DNA of 64,000 nucleotides from Orychophragmus violaceus. Lineage: Eukaryota; Streptophyta; Magnoliopsida; Brassicales; Brassicaceae. This document shows, piece after piece, positions 42,824 through 56,917 of the stretch. Under the pieces are notes generated by a model that made no database searches, was not told where the DNA came from, and saw only the letters and a program-made list of their open reading frames with translations. Made by a program: the position numbers and the translations under genes. The stretch lies in assembly GCA_030180135.1 (NCBI GenBank), contig CM058237.1, forward strand, positions 35,299,126-35,363,125. Reading direction: 5' to 3'. Numbering within the stretch: position 1 is the first letter of the stretch; every line of letters starts with the position of its first letter.

Positions 42824-45037
42824 AGTTCTACCCCCCTTAAATGGGATTCGTCCCCGAATCCGACTGAAGGAGTTTAGCCCGTTCAACTCTGTGAACCACT
42901 TGGCTAGTAACATCTCGAAACTTAGCAGGCCATACAATTATTTGTTCTCTCTATTCGGTCTAAGTCCCTTTATGGTTGTCCTTGCCGGAGCCATTCGTCT
43001 AGGCTCAAGTCGCGTATGACCGGACTTCTCATTCTGTTCCCGCGTATGGGTCATCCGTGCCCAGCCTGTCGATCTTCGGTCAACCGCCCCAACGGCTGCC
43101 GTTCGATCGAGCTTAGCTGTCCGAACTTTTCTTGCCCACTTACGGTTCATACCGCACTTATCCCGGCTTGTGGCTCACGGTCTTGGCCATGGCCGATCAA
43201 CAACCAATTCATGGACTGAGCCGTCGAGAGATCCATACATTACCGGAGCAGGGATGTTACCCTTTTCCAGCATTCTCTCTGCTTGGATGGCAGAGACGAC
43301 CAGACTTCCTGAAGTCGGCCTCACACCTTGGAACGTAACCTTGCCCTCTGGTCTATCAAACTTCACCCTTCCCCGGTGACAGTCAATAGTGGCTCGGTTC
43401 TGTCCCAACCAATCCATTCCCAAGATCACCTCGTGATGCTTGAGCTGGACCACCACTAGGTCAGCTGGCATACTTACGCCTCCTATGGAGACTGGTATAC
43501 CCTTAACTAAACCTAGCACGGACATTACTTGCCCACTGGCCGCATTTACCATGCCTTGGCCCACGACTTGTTCCTTCTGGAACAAGCCTTTCCCGATCAT
43601 CCTAGGGCTCACAAACTATGTGTGGCCCCGGAGTCGAACATAGTCAGTGTTTCTACACCTCCTACCACAACGGTCCCTACACATTCCCACAATGCATATA
43701 AGCCCCGCTTTTTCCCCAATATGCCATGCAGTAATTTGGAGAAGTCAGGGTTCGAGTGACAGACCAATGATCACATCGAAGGAGACGGCCATGCCTGAAT
43801 CCTCCACGAGCTCATTGACTCGAGGTTTCCCCAGTTGACCCTTGGCCGTAGCCGCGCGGTCACCCTGCCCCCAATCCACTTTCGGAGCCCTCGACCGTCC
43901 GTCCCGGCCATTCCGACAGTCAAAACAAAATGTCCAGGCTGCCCACGACGGAAATACGTCCTTGGTTTTACAGTCACCTCTTTTCGACCCCCAGCCTGTG
44001 GACAGCTCGCGACCCCAGGTCCTTGCTTCCACCTTCTTGCATGCCCTCCCTTTTCCCCAACAACTTACGGAGTGTTGCCATCCATAAGAGGTGCATTCCG
44101 CGCGGTCCGAGGAATGGTTATCGACCCCTTTGTCCCATTTCCTCCTCAGGTCCTTCCCGGTTAGGCCAACCACTTCCCGTGATTGTACCCTCCGGTTCAC
44201 CCCCAGGTCCCTCCTGGTTAGGCCAACCACTTTCCCGTGATTGCGCCTTCCGGTTCACCCCCAGGTCCCTCCCGGTTAGGCCAACCACTTTCCCGTGATT
44301 GCGCCTTCCGGTTCACCCCGACACCGTCTTGCGACCTTCATCCAAATCCGGGAACTAATTTCCCAACCGAGCCGATACTCAGCTAAAAAGTACTTCCCAT
44401 TGGACTTTCCCAAGACTAAGTGCCATCCACGTCCCGACCATTCCTGGCTCTGCGACCGTGTCGCGACCCGCGATCATACGCATTCGTCTGTAAGGCTCAA
44501 CAACCGTTACCACGCGATCATCCGTGGAATCGTCTGTACGATCGTCACGAACATCCGTGCGGTTATACGCGAACAGACATGACTGTTCCCGCAAACAGGT
44601 ACGATGGTCCGCACTTGGCTACCATCATCCCGTGCTTGCGGTGAACGGCCTGCGACGCATTATCCTGACCCGATGGTGCTGACTAACAGTCTGGCCGTGA
44701 TCAACTTGGTCTTACACTTAACCGTTTCACGCTTGGGCTCTTTCCGTGTGCGGTTCATGATCCGGCCAACATCTCCAAGATGCGCCGTCCGACCATCCGC
44801 TTCCACCAGCACTTTCCGTATGCGGTTCCATGACCCGGCCAACGTCTCCAAGACGTGCCGTCCGGTCATCAACATACTGCAGGCAAAACGTCCCCTTAGC
44901 GAGGTTGATCCGCCCAACCCCTTATAGTCCATTCACGATTATGGTCAAGACTAAGTGCGTCCTTGGTGCACTTGCCTTAGCAAGTCACCAATCAAAAGAG
45001 CATCGTCCTATGAAATAACTCCGCTCTAATACCAACT
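42824..45037 (-). pseudogene. LARD0 interior: degenerate gag and aspartic protease, PBS and polypurine tract
   Basis: On the minus strand: PBS TGGTATTAGAGC (45034-45023, one base off the tRNA-Met consensus), then a degraded gag whose knuckle remains as CGQPGHFVL in one frame and CRNGRDG in another (about 43970-43900). The retropepsin domain follows: MFDSGATHS with the catalytic D-S-G (about 43640), then a one-base loss, then VILGMDWLGQNRATIDC (43612-43175 frame), as in chromoviral gypsy proteases. Non-coding sequence ends in AAGGGGGGTAGAACT (42838-42824), the polypurine tract. RT and integrase are absent. Confidence 0.75.
44158..44319. repeat. 58-bp tandem repeat in LARD0 gag region
   Basis: About 2.8 near-identical units, each starting CGGTTAGGCCAACCAC. 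Unit length is not a multiple of three, so it breaks the frame. Confidence 0.85.
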
Positions 45038-47958
45038 TGAAACACCCCGACCCGGCCTTCCTAGGCCGCGGTCGATGCGTCCCACTGGTCAGGCCAAACC
45101 CAGGCCTGAACCTTCCGAAATCCCGTCCTATTTAAAATTTTCTTTAGGATTAAGTATTCCTCGGATCTCTTATTGACTTCTAGCCTTCGATCCTTCATAC
45201 TTATTAACTACGCAGCGGAAATTCTACTTAAACTTTTCAATCGTTCTTCTAAAGGACGATCCATCCAAGAACCTCTCATGACTTCGTTTAGTTTCCTTAA
45301 AACTATTTCGAGGTTCCAATTCCCTTTTAACCATTCTAACAACCTAAGTCTTGCTTAGGTTCTTCCGTTCAACCTATTAAGATCTAACCAATCCTTAGAT
45401 CACTCGAGTACTTGAACTCGTACCTTAGCCTTTTAGTGAAGCCGGTGTGAAGCTAGCTCGATGTCCAGCTCAGCTCCTTTATTCGTCCAACTCCTAAAAC
45501 ACACCTCCCTTGTACCAAGTCATTCAACCAACCATCCCCACATGACTAAGCACAGGAGAGGTCTTCTAGTTCCTTCCTTTGACCACCATTTGATCTCTCT
45601 CGTTTCTTTGCTCGAATTCCCATTATCATTCGCCGTCTTGTCTTAACCACGTTTGCTTCCTGCATTTTGACTCTCAGACCGATCCAAGCCCTTAGGTACG
45701 ATCGATTCACCGATCGCCCTCAATATCGCCGAGTCATAGCGATCGGATCAAGGTTTGACTGATTTCCTATCATTTCCGCGGATGGCCTGATCCGCGGTTT
45801 ATACCGTCGGCCGCGACCCAGTTCCTCCGACTGTTCGATCGCTCCGCACGCGTTTCTACCACGCGATCATCCCGACTCTATCCGCGGTCCAACCCAATGT
45901 CCTCCCGCTATCTCGTACTTGACCGTGGTTGATCTTCCCGATCGATCCAACGGTTTATTGGACAAGAATCTGTCAAGTACTACTGATCCCGTCAATTTCC
46001 ATGACCTTACGTGATCGTTCGGTCGTACCGTGTGTTTCTCGATCGTACCATGATCGTCGGTCCATCAGCGCAACAGCTTGACGCAACAAGGATGCAGCAG
46101 CATCGCCGAGCATACTCGGCAACACTCGCGTGTTCCTGTTCGTCAGGCTATCCGCGTCATGCCGCGATCGCTGTCCAACCGGACTGGCCGCACGTTCTGA
46201 TCGTTCACAATCCTTGAACCGTTGCGTCAGTCCGCGAAGAGACGAGACTGTTCGCGAATGGGTGGGACGATCGGCCAACAGGCGCGACCATTCATAGATG
46301 ATCCGCGACTGCCCGCCCGACCGTACCGTCCATCCCGTACGCGAACTTGTCCGCGATCGACTGGCAGTGGGTTACGTCAAACCGCGAGTAGACGCAACCT
46401 TTCGCGAAAATACACGACCGTCCGTGAACAGTCGCGACCATCCGCTTGGATCGCGATCAGTCTGCCGCGACCATCGTGCCGCGATCATCCTGTCGCGATC
46501 GTTCCACCGCGATCGGTCTGACGCGATCACTCTACCGCGATCAGACTGCCGCGATCACGTAGCCACTTGACGTGACGAGAAGTAGGCTGCGCTGACGAGC
46601 GTACTCGGCAGCGTTCGCGCGTCTCGTTCGTCAGTCCGTACGCTCCATGCCTCAATCGTCCTGCCGCGATCGTGAACAATCGACCCATGGCAACCATGTA
46701 TCCATCGCGAGAGTAGCGAACAGCCTTGCGGACGCACGCGACCATCCTCTGGACGTGCTTAACCATCCCGCGGTTGTTGCGCACGTCCTGCGGATACGCG
46801 CTGTCGTCCCAAGACGTCTTGTGATCGCCCGACGGTTGGTTACGGCAGACCGTGGACAGACGCGACCTTTCGCGAACAGACGCGACTGTCCGTGAACAGT
46901 CTCGACCATACGCTGGGCCGTGTACAGTCTGCCGCGAACCTTCCACCGCGTCCGACTAGTTCAACGATTCGTTAATCCTGCTGTGTCGCGTCCGATCCGA
47001 GTTGTTACGTCCGAATGACGCAGTGGACTGACCGAGATTGGTTCGCCGGGCTATTCACATCCGTTCCAACAGACGCATTTCTACCCGCGCTTAACCATCC
47101 GGTCCTTTCCGACCGTGCGCCCAATCGACCCGCACTTTCCCGTCAACCGGTTCACGGTCTTGGCCCATGGCCGATCGAGATCTGTTGGGAAAGGCACGCC
47201 GAATCTTAAGCTAATTATGGCCTAACATCCGGCCTACTTCCAGACTAGAGATGAAGAGAATAGCGTACGCGTCAACCCGTTTGATCCAACCGTCGGCCGA
47301 GCGGTTCACCGCGGCCGCGGTTGATCCTTCGGGCCGATCACGCACTTGGATGCGGTTGTGGTCTTGCCATGAGTTTTTGATGCATCTCCGGCCATCTTAA
47401 CCCTTTCCCTCTCGCCTTAACCACCACCAAATCCAATCTTACATTCGCCGGCCTTCTCTCTAGAATCCGGTCTCTCTCTCTCTAGAACTCTCGCAAATTC
47501 AGGCTGGTGCCTTTGGGAGAATTTCTGGATGCTTTCCTTCCCCATGGCGTGCGCAAATTGGCCAAGGAATGCCCTATTTATAGGCTTCCTTGGCGCCAAT
47601 TTCCTCCAAGCGAATGGCCATGAGTGGTTGGCCGAAAAGTCACAACTTCTCTTGGTGACCATTCGCTGGTAACCGCCTGGTCAGCTAGTGTCACTAGCTG
47701 ACCAGCTGACCCAACACTTGAACACTCAAGGTTGAGCTGGCTGCCAGCTGACCTAGCTGACCAGCTGGACTGTTTAGCTCGTTTCAGCTGAACACTCTTG
47801 GTTCAGCTTGGCTAAGCTCATCCCCCACTGAACTTAGCTCTTTTTAGATCTTGGAACACTTCTTATTAGTCTTTACGACGAGTCGTAAACTCTTTTTGGT
47901 TCCAAGTCTCCTTTCCCGAATCCTCCTAGGGTGGGGTACCTGGTTCCGGGATGTTACA
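45038..47958 (-). repeat. LARD0 5' LTR, intact (2921 bp)
   Basis: TGAAACACCCC to GGGATGTTACA, uninterrupted. CTATAAATAG at 47574-47583 (minus) is a clear TATA box near the start of the transcribed side. The 14-bp GATC repeat is at 46455-46552. ACATC follows at 47959-47963. Confidence 0.92.
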
Positions 47959-47963
47959 ACATC

Positions 47964-49702
<1,739 letters not shown>

Positions 49703-50097
49703 AATCTCACAGAATGCAAATCACGTACACAACAAAACTGAAACGAATAGAGATCGTAGCACCCTAGTAAATGGGATAAATAGACAAGCACAACTGTATA
49801 CAGAAGCAGAGTTAATCCACGTTACTTGCAGAAGGCGCAAATACAGATCTAACCCAAAGGAAGGTATAAGAGGGCTGTCTCTGATTCCTTAACGAGAGGA
49901 GTGTGGAGTAGTCTCCCTCTCGTGAAGGCTGGGATGAAAAAGGCTTCAGAGAATGTCGTCGGTGGTGCTAGAAAGGCTAGGGTAGCAGATCTTCGGAAAA
50001 TCGCTCGAAAACCCTAAAGCGGCCATGATGCCAGTTAACATATCGCTCAAAATTATTAAAGACTATAAAAACTTAAAAGCTACATGTATTCAGTACT

Positions 50098-50237
50098 TAC
50101 AATATGTATAAATTCATTTATGATATTGATCAGCATAACTATGACACATATACAGTTTTTCGACAGAATATGTAATTCTGCAAAATATAAATCTAGTTAC
50201 GACATGTATATAAATCCATGTACATCATATATAAGAT
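50098..50237. other. host DNA between LINE and copia
   Basis: 140 bp AT-rich, no gene. It ends AAGAT, the possible TSD of the next element. Confidence 0.5.
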
Positions 50238-50369
50238 TGTCAAGAAGCTTATAGTAGTGGAAAGCTTTTCGTGTTTATTATGGCTGCAACACCTTGTGTT
50301 TATATACAACGTGTGTCATTAGACCTAAGAGAGATTACAATCAAGTATACATGATGGGCCGGTGGCCCA
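50238..50369 (-). repeat. 3' LTR of old copia
   Basis: 132 bp, TGTCAAGAAGC...GGTGGCCCA on plus. TATATAAAC on the minus strand is a TATA box, also present in the other LTR. Confidence 0.75.
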
Positions 50370-50455
50370 ATACCCCCCTCAAGGTGGAGTGTAGAGATTA
50401 CAAACACCCAACTTGAGAAGGAATGCTTCAAACTCTTTGCGACCAAGAGCCTTTG

Positions 50456-53400
50456 TCATAATATCAGACAGTTGGTTGTTGGTAGATACATTTTTGTCGC
50501 AATAATGCCTCGTAACATCTCGTCACGAATGAAATGGTAGTCCATGCCAATGTGCTTGGTCCGAGCATGAAACACCGAATTTTCTGCGAGGCTGATGGCT
50601 GACTTACTTTTGGAATGAACAACGATCGGTTGAGTACAGTCAATATCCAATCCAGGTAATAGCTGCCGCAACCACATAATCTTGCTGACCGTATCCGCCA
50701 TTGCCATATATCCCGTCAGCTGAGGAGCATGATACTGCATCATTCTTCTGCGTTTTCCAGGATAGAGGTGAGCCAGCAAGTTGGATGAACCAACCAGTTA
50801 GAGAACAACGTGTAATGGAACATGCGCCCCAATCGGAATCACACCAAGCCGAGAGTGTCAAGTCTGGATCAACATGAAGAAGTATTCCCTGACCGGGACT
50901 ATGTTTTAGGTACTGAATCACACGCAGAGCAGCGGTCAAATGAGTTGTTCTTGTTGTGCTCATGAACTGAGAGAGAACACATAAGACAACTCAGGTCGAG
51001 TGGTGCTCAGATTAATGAGCTTTCCTATAAGTCTCTGATTAGATGTTGGATTCGGTAGCAGGGGACTGTCATCAAGTGCCAGCTTGTGGTTTTTCTCCAA
51101 CGAAAAGGAGACTGACTTGACACCGAGAATCCATGTTTCTGAAATCAAATCAAGAGTGTATTTCCGCTGACACAAGTAGATTACAGACGGGTTACGAGAA
51201 AGTTCGATTCCCAAAAAATATCGCAAGATTCCTAGATCTTTCATGTGAAAACAAGTGCTCAAGTAGAGCTTGAAGTCGTTGATAGCAAAAACTGTACTGT
51301 CGGAGATAATAAGATCGTCGACATACACCAAGACATGCAGTTTTATATCCATGGTCGCAAGCGTGAAGAGGGAGTAATGGGTTAACTTTGCACGAAACTA
51401 TAATCTGTTAAAGCATTGGCCAATTTCGCAAACCAGCAATACAGAGCTAATTACCGTATATAGATTTGCGAAGTCGACATACCTTAGTCTTGTCGTGTGT
51501 GCGAAAACCCGGAGGAAATTGCATGTAAACTTTTTCGTCGAGATCATCATGGAGAAATGCATTGTGCACGTCCATTTGGTGAATCTCCCAGTCACACGAG
51601 GCTGCCCTTTGGAGAAACGCACGGATTGTCACCATCTCGAAACAGTAGCATAAGTCTCGTTAATGTCAACGCCCTCGGTTTGATGGTTTCCGAGTACTAC
51701 GAGTTGTGCTTTGTGGCGAGAGAGAGTGCCATCAGAATTGAATTCCAGACGGAAAACCCACTTACATCTTAGAGCATTAAGTTCATCAGCGATTGCATTT
51801 CACCAGTTTTCATCAACCACAACCTCTTTATAGTGCTTTGGTTCTACAGCACTTGTAACAGCAAATAAATAGGATTGATATTGGGCTGAGAAGCGTGTGC
51901 TGGAGATGTAATCCTCCAATGGGTATAAAGAGGCAGAGGTAGAAGGTTGGTGAAGTAACATTTTTACGTAATCAGCTAGCTTGGTGGGAGCCTTTTTCTT
52001 TCATTGCCCGCGACCGAGCTGTTCAATCACCTCAATAATTAGATCAATATTGAGCTGAGGTATGGTTTCAGCAGGGCCGTCGTTTGTGGTATCTATCGGA
52101 TCAGCTTGTTGTAGTGTAGCTGCATCTGATTCTTGTGATACCAAGGAGTCATCCTCTGGTACAGAAGTTGAATGAGTCGGAGGAGTGACAGGCGACGTGG
52201 ATGGAATGATAGTCAAATAATCGTCATCGATATCAATAGGAAAAGAAGATGAACCTGGGAAAATATCAGACGGAATAGAAGCTGATGTTTGAGAAGTGGT
52301 GATGTACGAAAACTCAGTTTCGATGAAAACCACATCTCGAGAAACAGAGACATGCCCGGTTTCTAAATTTTACACACGCCAACCCTTCTTGTTAAAAGGA
52401 TAACCAACAAAAAACGAGCGTGTGCGATCAGCAAACTTATCACCTCCGTGTTTCTGATTGTGCACGTAGCAGGACTTTTATGTCATTTAAAGGAGGTGAA
52501 CGTTTGTAGATGAGTTCGAATGGAGTTCGACCATCTAATGACGGTGTGGGTGTCATGTTTATCAAATACCCATAAGCAAGTGCACAATAACCCCAAAATT
52601 TGACTAGAAGATTGGCTTGAAAACAAAGAGCTCGAGCAACATTAAGGATGCGTCGATGTTTCTGTTCCACTCGAACATTCTGTTGAGGAGTACCGAAACA
52701 AGATGTTTCATGAATTATGCCTTTTCGGCAAAGAAATCCGATAAGAAAATAAATTCAAAGCCATTGTCGCTTCTTATTACTTTGACTTATGTCGAGAACT
52801 GACGTTCGACGAGGGCCAGAAAATTTTGCAGATGTCATGGTGCATCTATTTTGGATGGAAGAAGATAAATCCACATAGCTCTAGAGTAGTCATCGAGGAT
52901 AGTGAGGAAATATCATGATCCACATAGAGCTGTAGTCCTATATGGACCCCAAAGATCGCAATGAATCAATTCAAAATCAAAACTCGTCTTAATGATACTC
53001 AAAGGAAAAGAATCTCTTGTTTGTTTAGCATGAATACAAACAATGCACTTCTTAGAATCAAAAACACCACTACTTAAATCTGAAAACTCCAAAAACAACA
53101 AAGCCTTAGACGAGGGATGTCCCATTATTTGGTGCCACGTCTCTAGCAACTGAGATGTCGTATGTGTAACCGCAGAAGCAACCTCCACTCCTCTAAAAAA
53201 GTAAAGTCCATTTTATGATTCACCCGCTCCAATCAGCATCTGTGTAATGCGATCATGAACAATGAAAAGTCTGTCAGTAATCTGAAATATGAAGCGTCTA
53301 TCTTTAGTCAACTGCGACACCAAGATAAGGTGACACTGAAGACCATCAACAAAGAAAACGTTCCGGAGACTCAGATTCGAGCCTAGATACACATGGCCAT

Positions 53401-54650
53401 TCTTAGTTGTCGTTGTAAACCGTCCATCAAGAAGTTTGATCATCATTGGAGCCATATCACACACCAATCAAATAATCGAGAGAACTTGTCATGTGGTTAG
53501 AAGCCCCTTCATCAATTTCCAAGATTCTAGGAAATACTTACCAGCAGGTTGATGAGATGAGGTAGACTTTCGTTCCTCCAACATATGAACCAAAGTCTTC
53601 CACTGAGCATCACTCAATTCACTTATACCAACACGATCGGCATCAATCAAAGAAGATGTACCAGCCGTCAATGCATGACCAGAAACAGTGCCTCCTGTAT
53701 GAGCTGAGACGTTATGTGAGGAATTAATTGAAACTTTCACAATCAAGTGCTGCTAACCGCGAGCAGGAGCAACACTACCAGACATTGTGTTTCTACAAGG
53801 TACACTGTTACCTCCTTTGTTCTTCTTATTGTCCTCCCACCATGGAGGATAACCAATGAGGCGGAAGCAGTTTTCTGCGAGGTGACCTGAACGATTGCAA
53901 TGTGTGCACGAAACAGATCCCACACGACTAGCAGATTGAGCTCGAGGTGCAGCAACTGTCTGTACCACAAAGTTCATCACATCGGTTATGTCCTCATTCA
54001 GACGGCTTAAAATGTTGGATTCTTCATTCCTGATTCAAAGTGTTGTAGGCCTCTTCAATGCTTGACAGAGGAACACGCGAAAGCAAATTCGATTTCACAG
54101 AACCATAGACGGTTTCATCAAGTCCCATGAGGAACTGATGAAGTTTATCTTCCTCACGCTCCTGTCGAACTTCCTCCATTGTCTTAGCCTTTTGGTAGTT
54201 GGCTAAGATGCGCCACAGCTGTGTAAGTTTTACATAATACGCATATATAGCTAACCTTTTTTTACGGCAGTTAGCCAGCTCGACTTTGAGCCTCTGAACG
54301 CGCTGTCCGTTCTTAACACCAAAGCTTTTTTGGATATGCGTCCACAACTCATGATCTTCATCAATGTGTGACATCAAACCAGAAATATTCTTGTCGATGG
54401 TAAGTTTCCATCCATGAAACTACAAGGGTGTTGTTTGCAGTTCAATCCTCGTAATCAGAACCGGCTGCATTATTGATCCCTCCGCGAAGCCAAACTTCTT
54501 CCTCGCTCCGAGCGCCAATTTGAGATTCAGCGACTATTCATCAAAGTTAGGTCCCTTCAAAAGCGGTTTGGAGATCAGTGTTCCAGGGTTGTCACTCGAG
54601 GAGGGATTGTCCGATGTTTCTCTCCACGGTGAACAACTGCACCGGTTTCT
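50456..54650 (-). pseudogene. old copia gag-pol, many frameshifts and stops
   Basis: In order on the minus strand: start MSEETGAVVHRGEKHR (about 54655), gag LMSHIDEDHELWTHIQKSFG (54377-54024), CCHC knuckle CTHCNRSGHLAENC with C-terminal GYPPWW (about 53910), protease remnant, integrase (ETWHQIMGHPSSKAL, CIVCIHAKQ, FELIHCDLWGPYRT), RT (CDWEIHQMDVHNAFLHDDL; YVDDLIISDS near 51325) and RNase H (SAWCDSDWGAC, SKSAISLAEN). No frame exceeds 130 codons. The element is clearly older than the other two copia elements in the window. Confidence 0.85.
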
Positions 54651-54819
54651 TCACTCATTTCGAGAAGAACTATTGTCTGTCGAGAATAAGTAGACAATAG
54701 ATAGATCAAGGAAATCGAGAAAAACAAACAGAAAAAATCAATCGGATTCGTCAATTGGTTCCTTGGATCGAACGCAGTGAAACTCAGTTTGTAGTTCAAG
54801 TTTCACTGCTCTGATACCA

Positions 54820-55270
54820 TGTCAAGAAACTTTTGTAATAGTGTAAAGCTTTCGTGTTTATTACGGCTGCAACACCTTGTGTTTATATACAACGTGTCAT
54901 TAGATCTAGACCTAGGGATATTAAAAAGGGCCGGCCCGGCCCGTTTAGGCCCAGCCCATTTAGACCCGTATCCGTTTAAACTCGTACCTGTTTAGGCCCT
55001 CCCGTTTAGGCCCGTTAAATTAACGGGTACCCGTTTAGACCCGTTTATATTTTTTTTTCAAAAAATCAGAAAAAAAAAAATTGACCGTAGAAAAACTAGG
55101 AAAAAAAATTTCAAAAAAAAATTAAAAAAAAAGTTAAACGGGTCTAAACAGACTACCCATTTAAAAATATAAAAACCCGTTTAAATTTATTGGATAAACG
55201 GATCTAAACGGATAAACTTTTTTAATATCCCTAATTAGACCTAAGAGAAATTACAATCAAATATGCTCGA
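54820..55270 (-). repeat. 5' LTR of old copia, split by an hAT-like MITE
   Basis: 54820-54912 and 55234-55255 align with the 3' LTR. The MITE separates them. Sequence after about 55256 diverges, so the outer border is approximate. Confidence 0.6.
54913..55233. mobile_element. hAT-like MITE (321 bp)
   Basis: Terminal inverted repeats TAGGGATATTAAAAAGG and CTTTTTTAATATCCCTA. It is flanked by 8-bp copies TCTAGACC (54905-54912) and ATTAGACC (55234-55241), two mismatches. The other LTR lacks it and reads ATTAGACCTAAG at this place. Inside are repeated CCCGTTTAGRCCCG motifs in both orientations. No coding capacity. Confidence 0.8.
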
Positions 55271-56917
55271 AAGATAAACTACATCATATATAAACAATCC
55301 GGCCCCACGAATATAAACCAAACTAACATAAATAAAATCATGTCAAATGAAAAATAAACCTTGGCCATCATGACTCCTTTTCTCGTTTGAATATTTTGTT
55401 GACACTATTTATCTATACTTCCACGATATATAGAAAAAACATTATATTAAAATGATTCTGACTTAGCATGTTAGCATTTCTTTATACAACTTGAACAAGA
55501 GTATAATCTAAAGAAGAATAATCACGATTACAACACGCAGAAATCTAGAACATGTACAAAACTCAGCTATACTGTGGAGGGGACCATGTGAAGTGGCCGA
55601 AGCGGTTGTACACTTGTACAGCTTATTTAATTATTTTATGGATATTGTTGGGTTGTAAATCCCGACCAAAAAATTTAGATCCACTAAGATAGAAATCAAC
55701 AGTCCAAAATAGAGTAAAAGTCATTATCAAAGTAGAAAGACACAACGAAGTTGAGCAGCAAGCTCACATTCATACGCAGTAAATGACAAGGTCAAACCCA
55801 ATGTGACCGTTGAAGTGAACGTGACTTGATCAAAAGAGTATAAACCAGGGAAAAAAAACTATATTTCTAAATGAGAAGTAATTTTGGATAAATGATGATG
55901 TGTCGTCACCAGAGGGTTCTAGAGGCAGATAATGATGACATGAAAATGTGATATGATAAGCCCAACATAAACAAATGGGTTTGAGTTTCGATTTATTTAC
56001 ATAAATACCATCAGCTCGATTTAATATCAATTAATTAATTTATTTCCTTAAAAAAATATAATATCTTTGTAAATATCTTATTAGTTCGAGACTAAAAAAA
56101 ATATTCTATGTCATATACGTAGCTTTCTAGAGAAGGTTGTGAAATCGTATACAAAGAGAGCTTGGGGTGGCTTAGAAACACAATCGTCTGCGTCTTCCAA
56201 ATTTTCAAGAAGCTTTCTCTCTCTCTTTTTTTCATTAGCCATGGAAATTTTCTTCCGGATCATCAAAATTTTGGTCAAATGATCCTTTTCATTTCTATTG
56301 CTTTCTTCTTCTTATCGGTTTTGAAATGAATTCTGTGTTTTTGTTTTTTATTCTGTTGTGTTCGTTTGGTCCCATCAAAAAAGAATCTCGGTTATCACAA
56401 AGATAAGATTCAATGATGTGATGTGAACTAACAAACGTTTGAGATTTTATATAAAAAGAAGCGTGAGATCTAAAAGTCCGATTGAATGTTGTTGCCAAAA
56501 CGTTCTTAGTTCACATCACATATCCTGTTTGTTCCAATGAACATATAGTCCGAATAAAGGTTGCCTATTACTATAGAAATGGATTTGGTTGTAAACGATC
56601 GATTTGGTGAATACTCTTTTGAGTACCATACTCTTATTATTATCATGTTATATGATTGAATACTGAGTTTTCTCAATGTTACTCACAAGTCAATGTTAAT
56701 CTAATTTTTCCTTTTTAAAATACGTAATTAGGTTTGTAATTGCTTTTTGTTGTTGTGTTCATCTCATTCTTAAACTTTGTTTTTGTGTCGCAAACGTGAA
56801 AATTCTTAACAACTCAAACTCAAAGATCAAAGTATATAGGCAATTGGCGTATGATTTATTATTGGTGAATTTTTTCCATTTTATAAATGACTATTTTTAT
56901 GCTTTTGTCTTTTATTT
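55271..56917. other. AT-rich intergenic DNA, no gene recognised
   Basis: 1.6 kb with no ORF above 67 codons and no similarity that I recognise. A CT-rich leader-like stretch before an ATG near 56240 gives only a 13-codon ORF. Confidence 0.6.

Larger units (their letters stand above)
15640..47958 (-). mobile_element. LARD0: outer large LTR element with gag-protease remnant, containing three nested insertions
   Basis: The LTRs run from TGAAACACCCCGACC to GGGATGTTACA on the plus strand. The right LTR (45038-47958) is whole. The left LTR is cut into 15640-16930, 26715-27057 and 41532-42823. The PBS next to the right LTR is on the minus strand, so the right LTR is the 5' LTR. The internal region, only 2.2 kb (42824-45037), encodes degenerate gag and protease but no RT or integrase, so mobilisation would have needed another element. 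LTR divergence is about 2% by eye in the first 1.3 kb, the highest in the nest. I use the term LARD (large retrotransposon derivative) for the long LTRs and short interior. Confidence 0.9.
50238..55270 (-). mobile_element. old degenerate Ty1/copia element
   Basis: 3' LTR 50238-50369, 5' LTR from 54820 to about 55270 (enlarged by a MITE), PBS TGGTATCAGAGC at 54819-54808 (minus) and polypurine tract TTGAGGGGGG near 50371-50383. AAGAT at 50233-50237 and 55271-55275 is a possible TSD, but the outer end of the 5' LTR does not match the other LTR well, so this boundary is uncertain. Coding capacity is broken in many places. Confidence 0.8.

Noticed and set aside
44660..44932. 90-codon ORF near LARD0 PBS as an extra gene
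   Set aside because: Lies in the leader and is broken by the 72-bp duplication; no motif.
56230..56275. start of a protein gene after a CT-rich leader
   Set aside because: The ATG opens only 13 codons and no continuing exon could be recognised.
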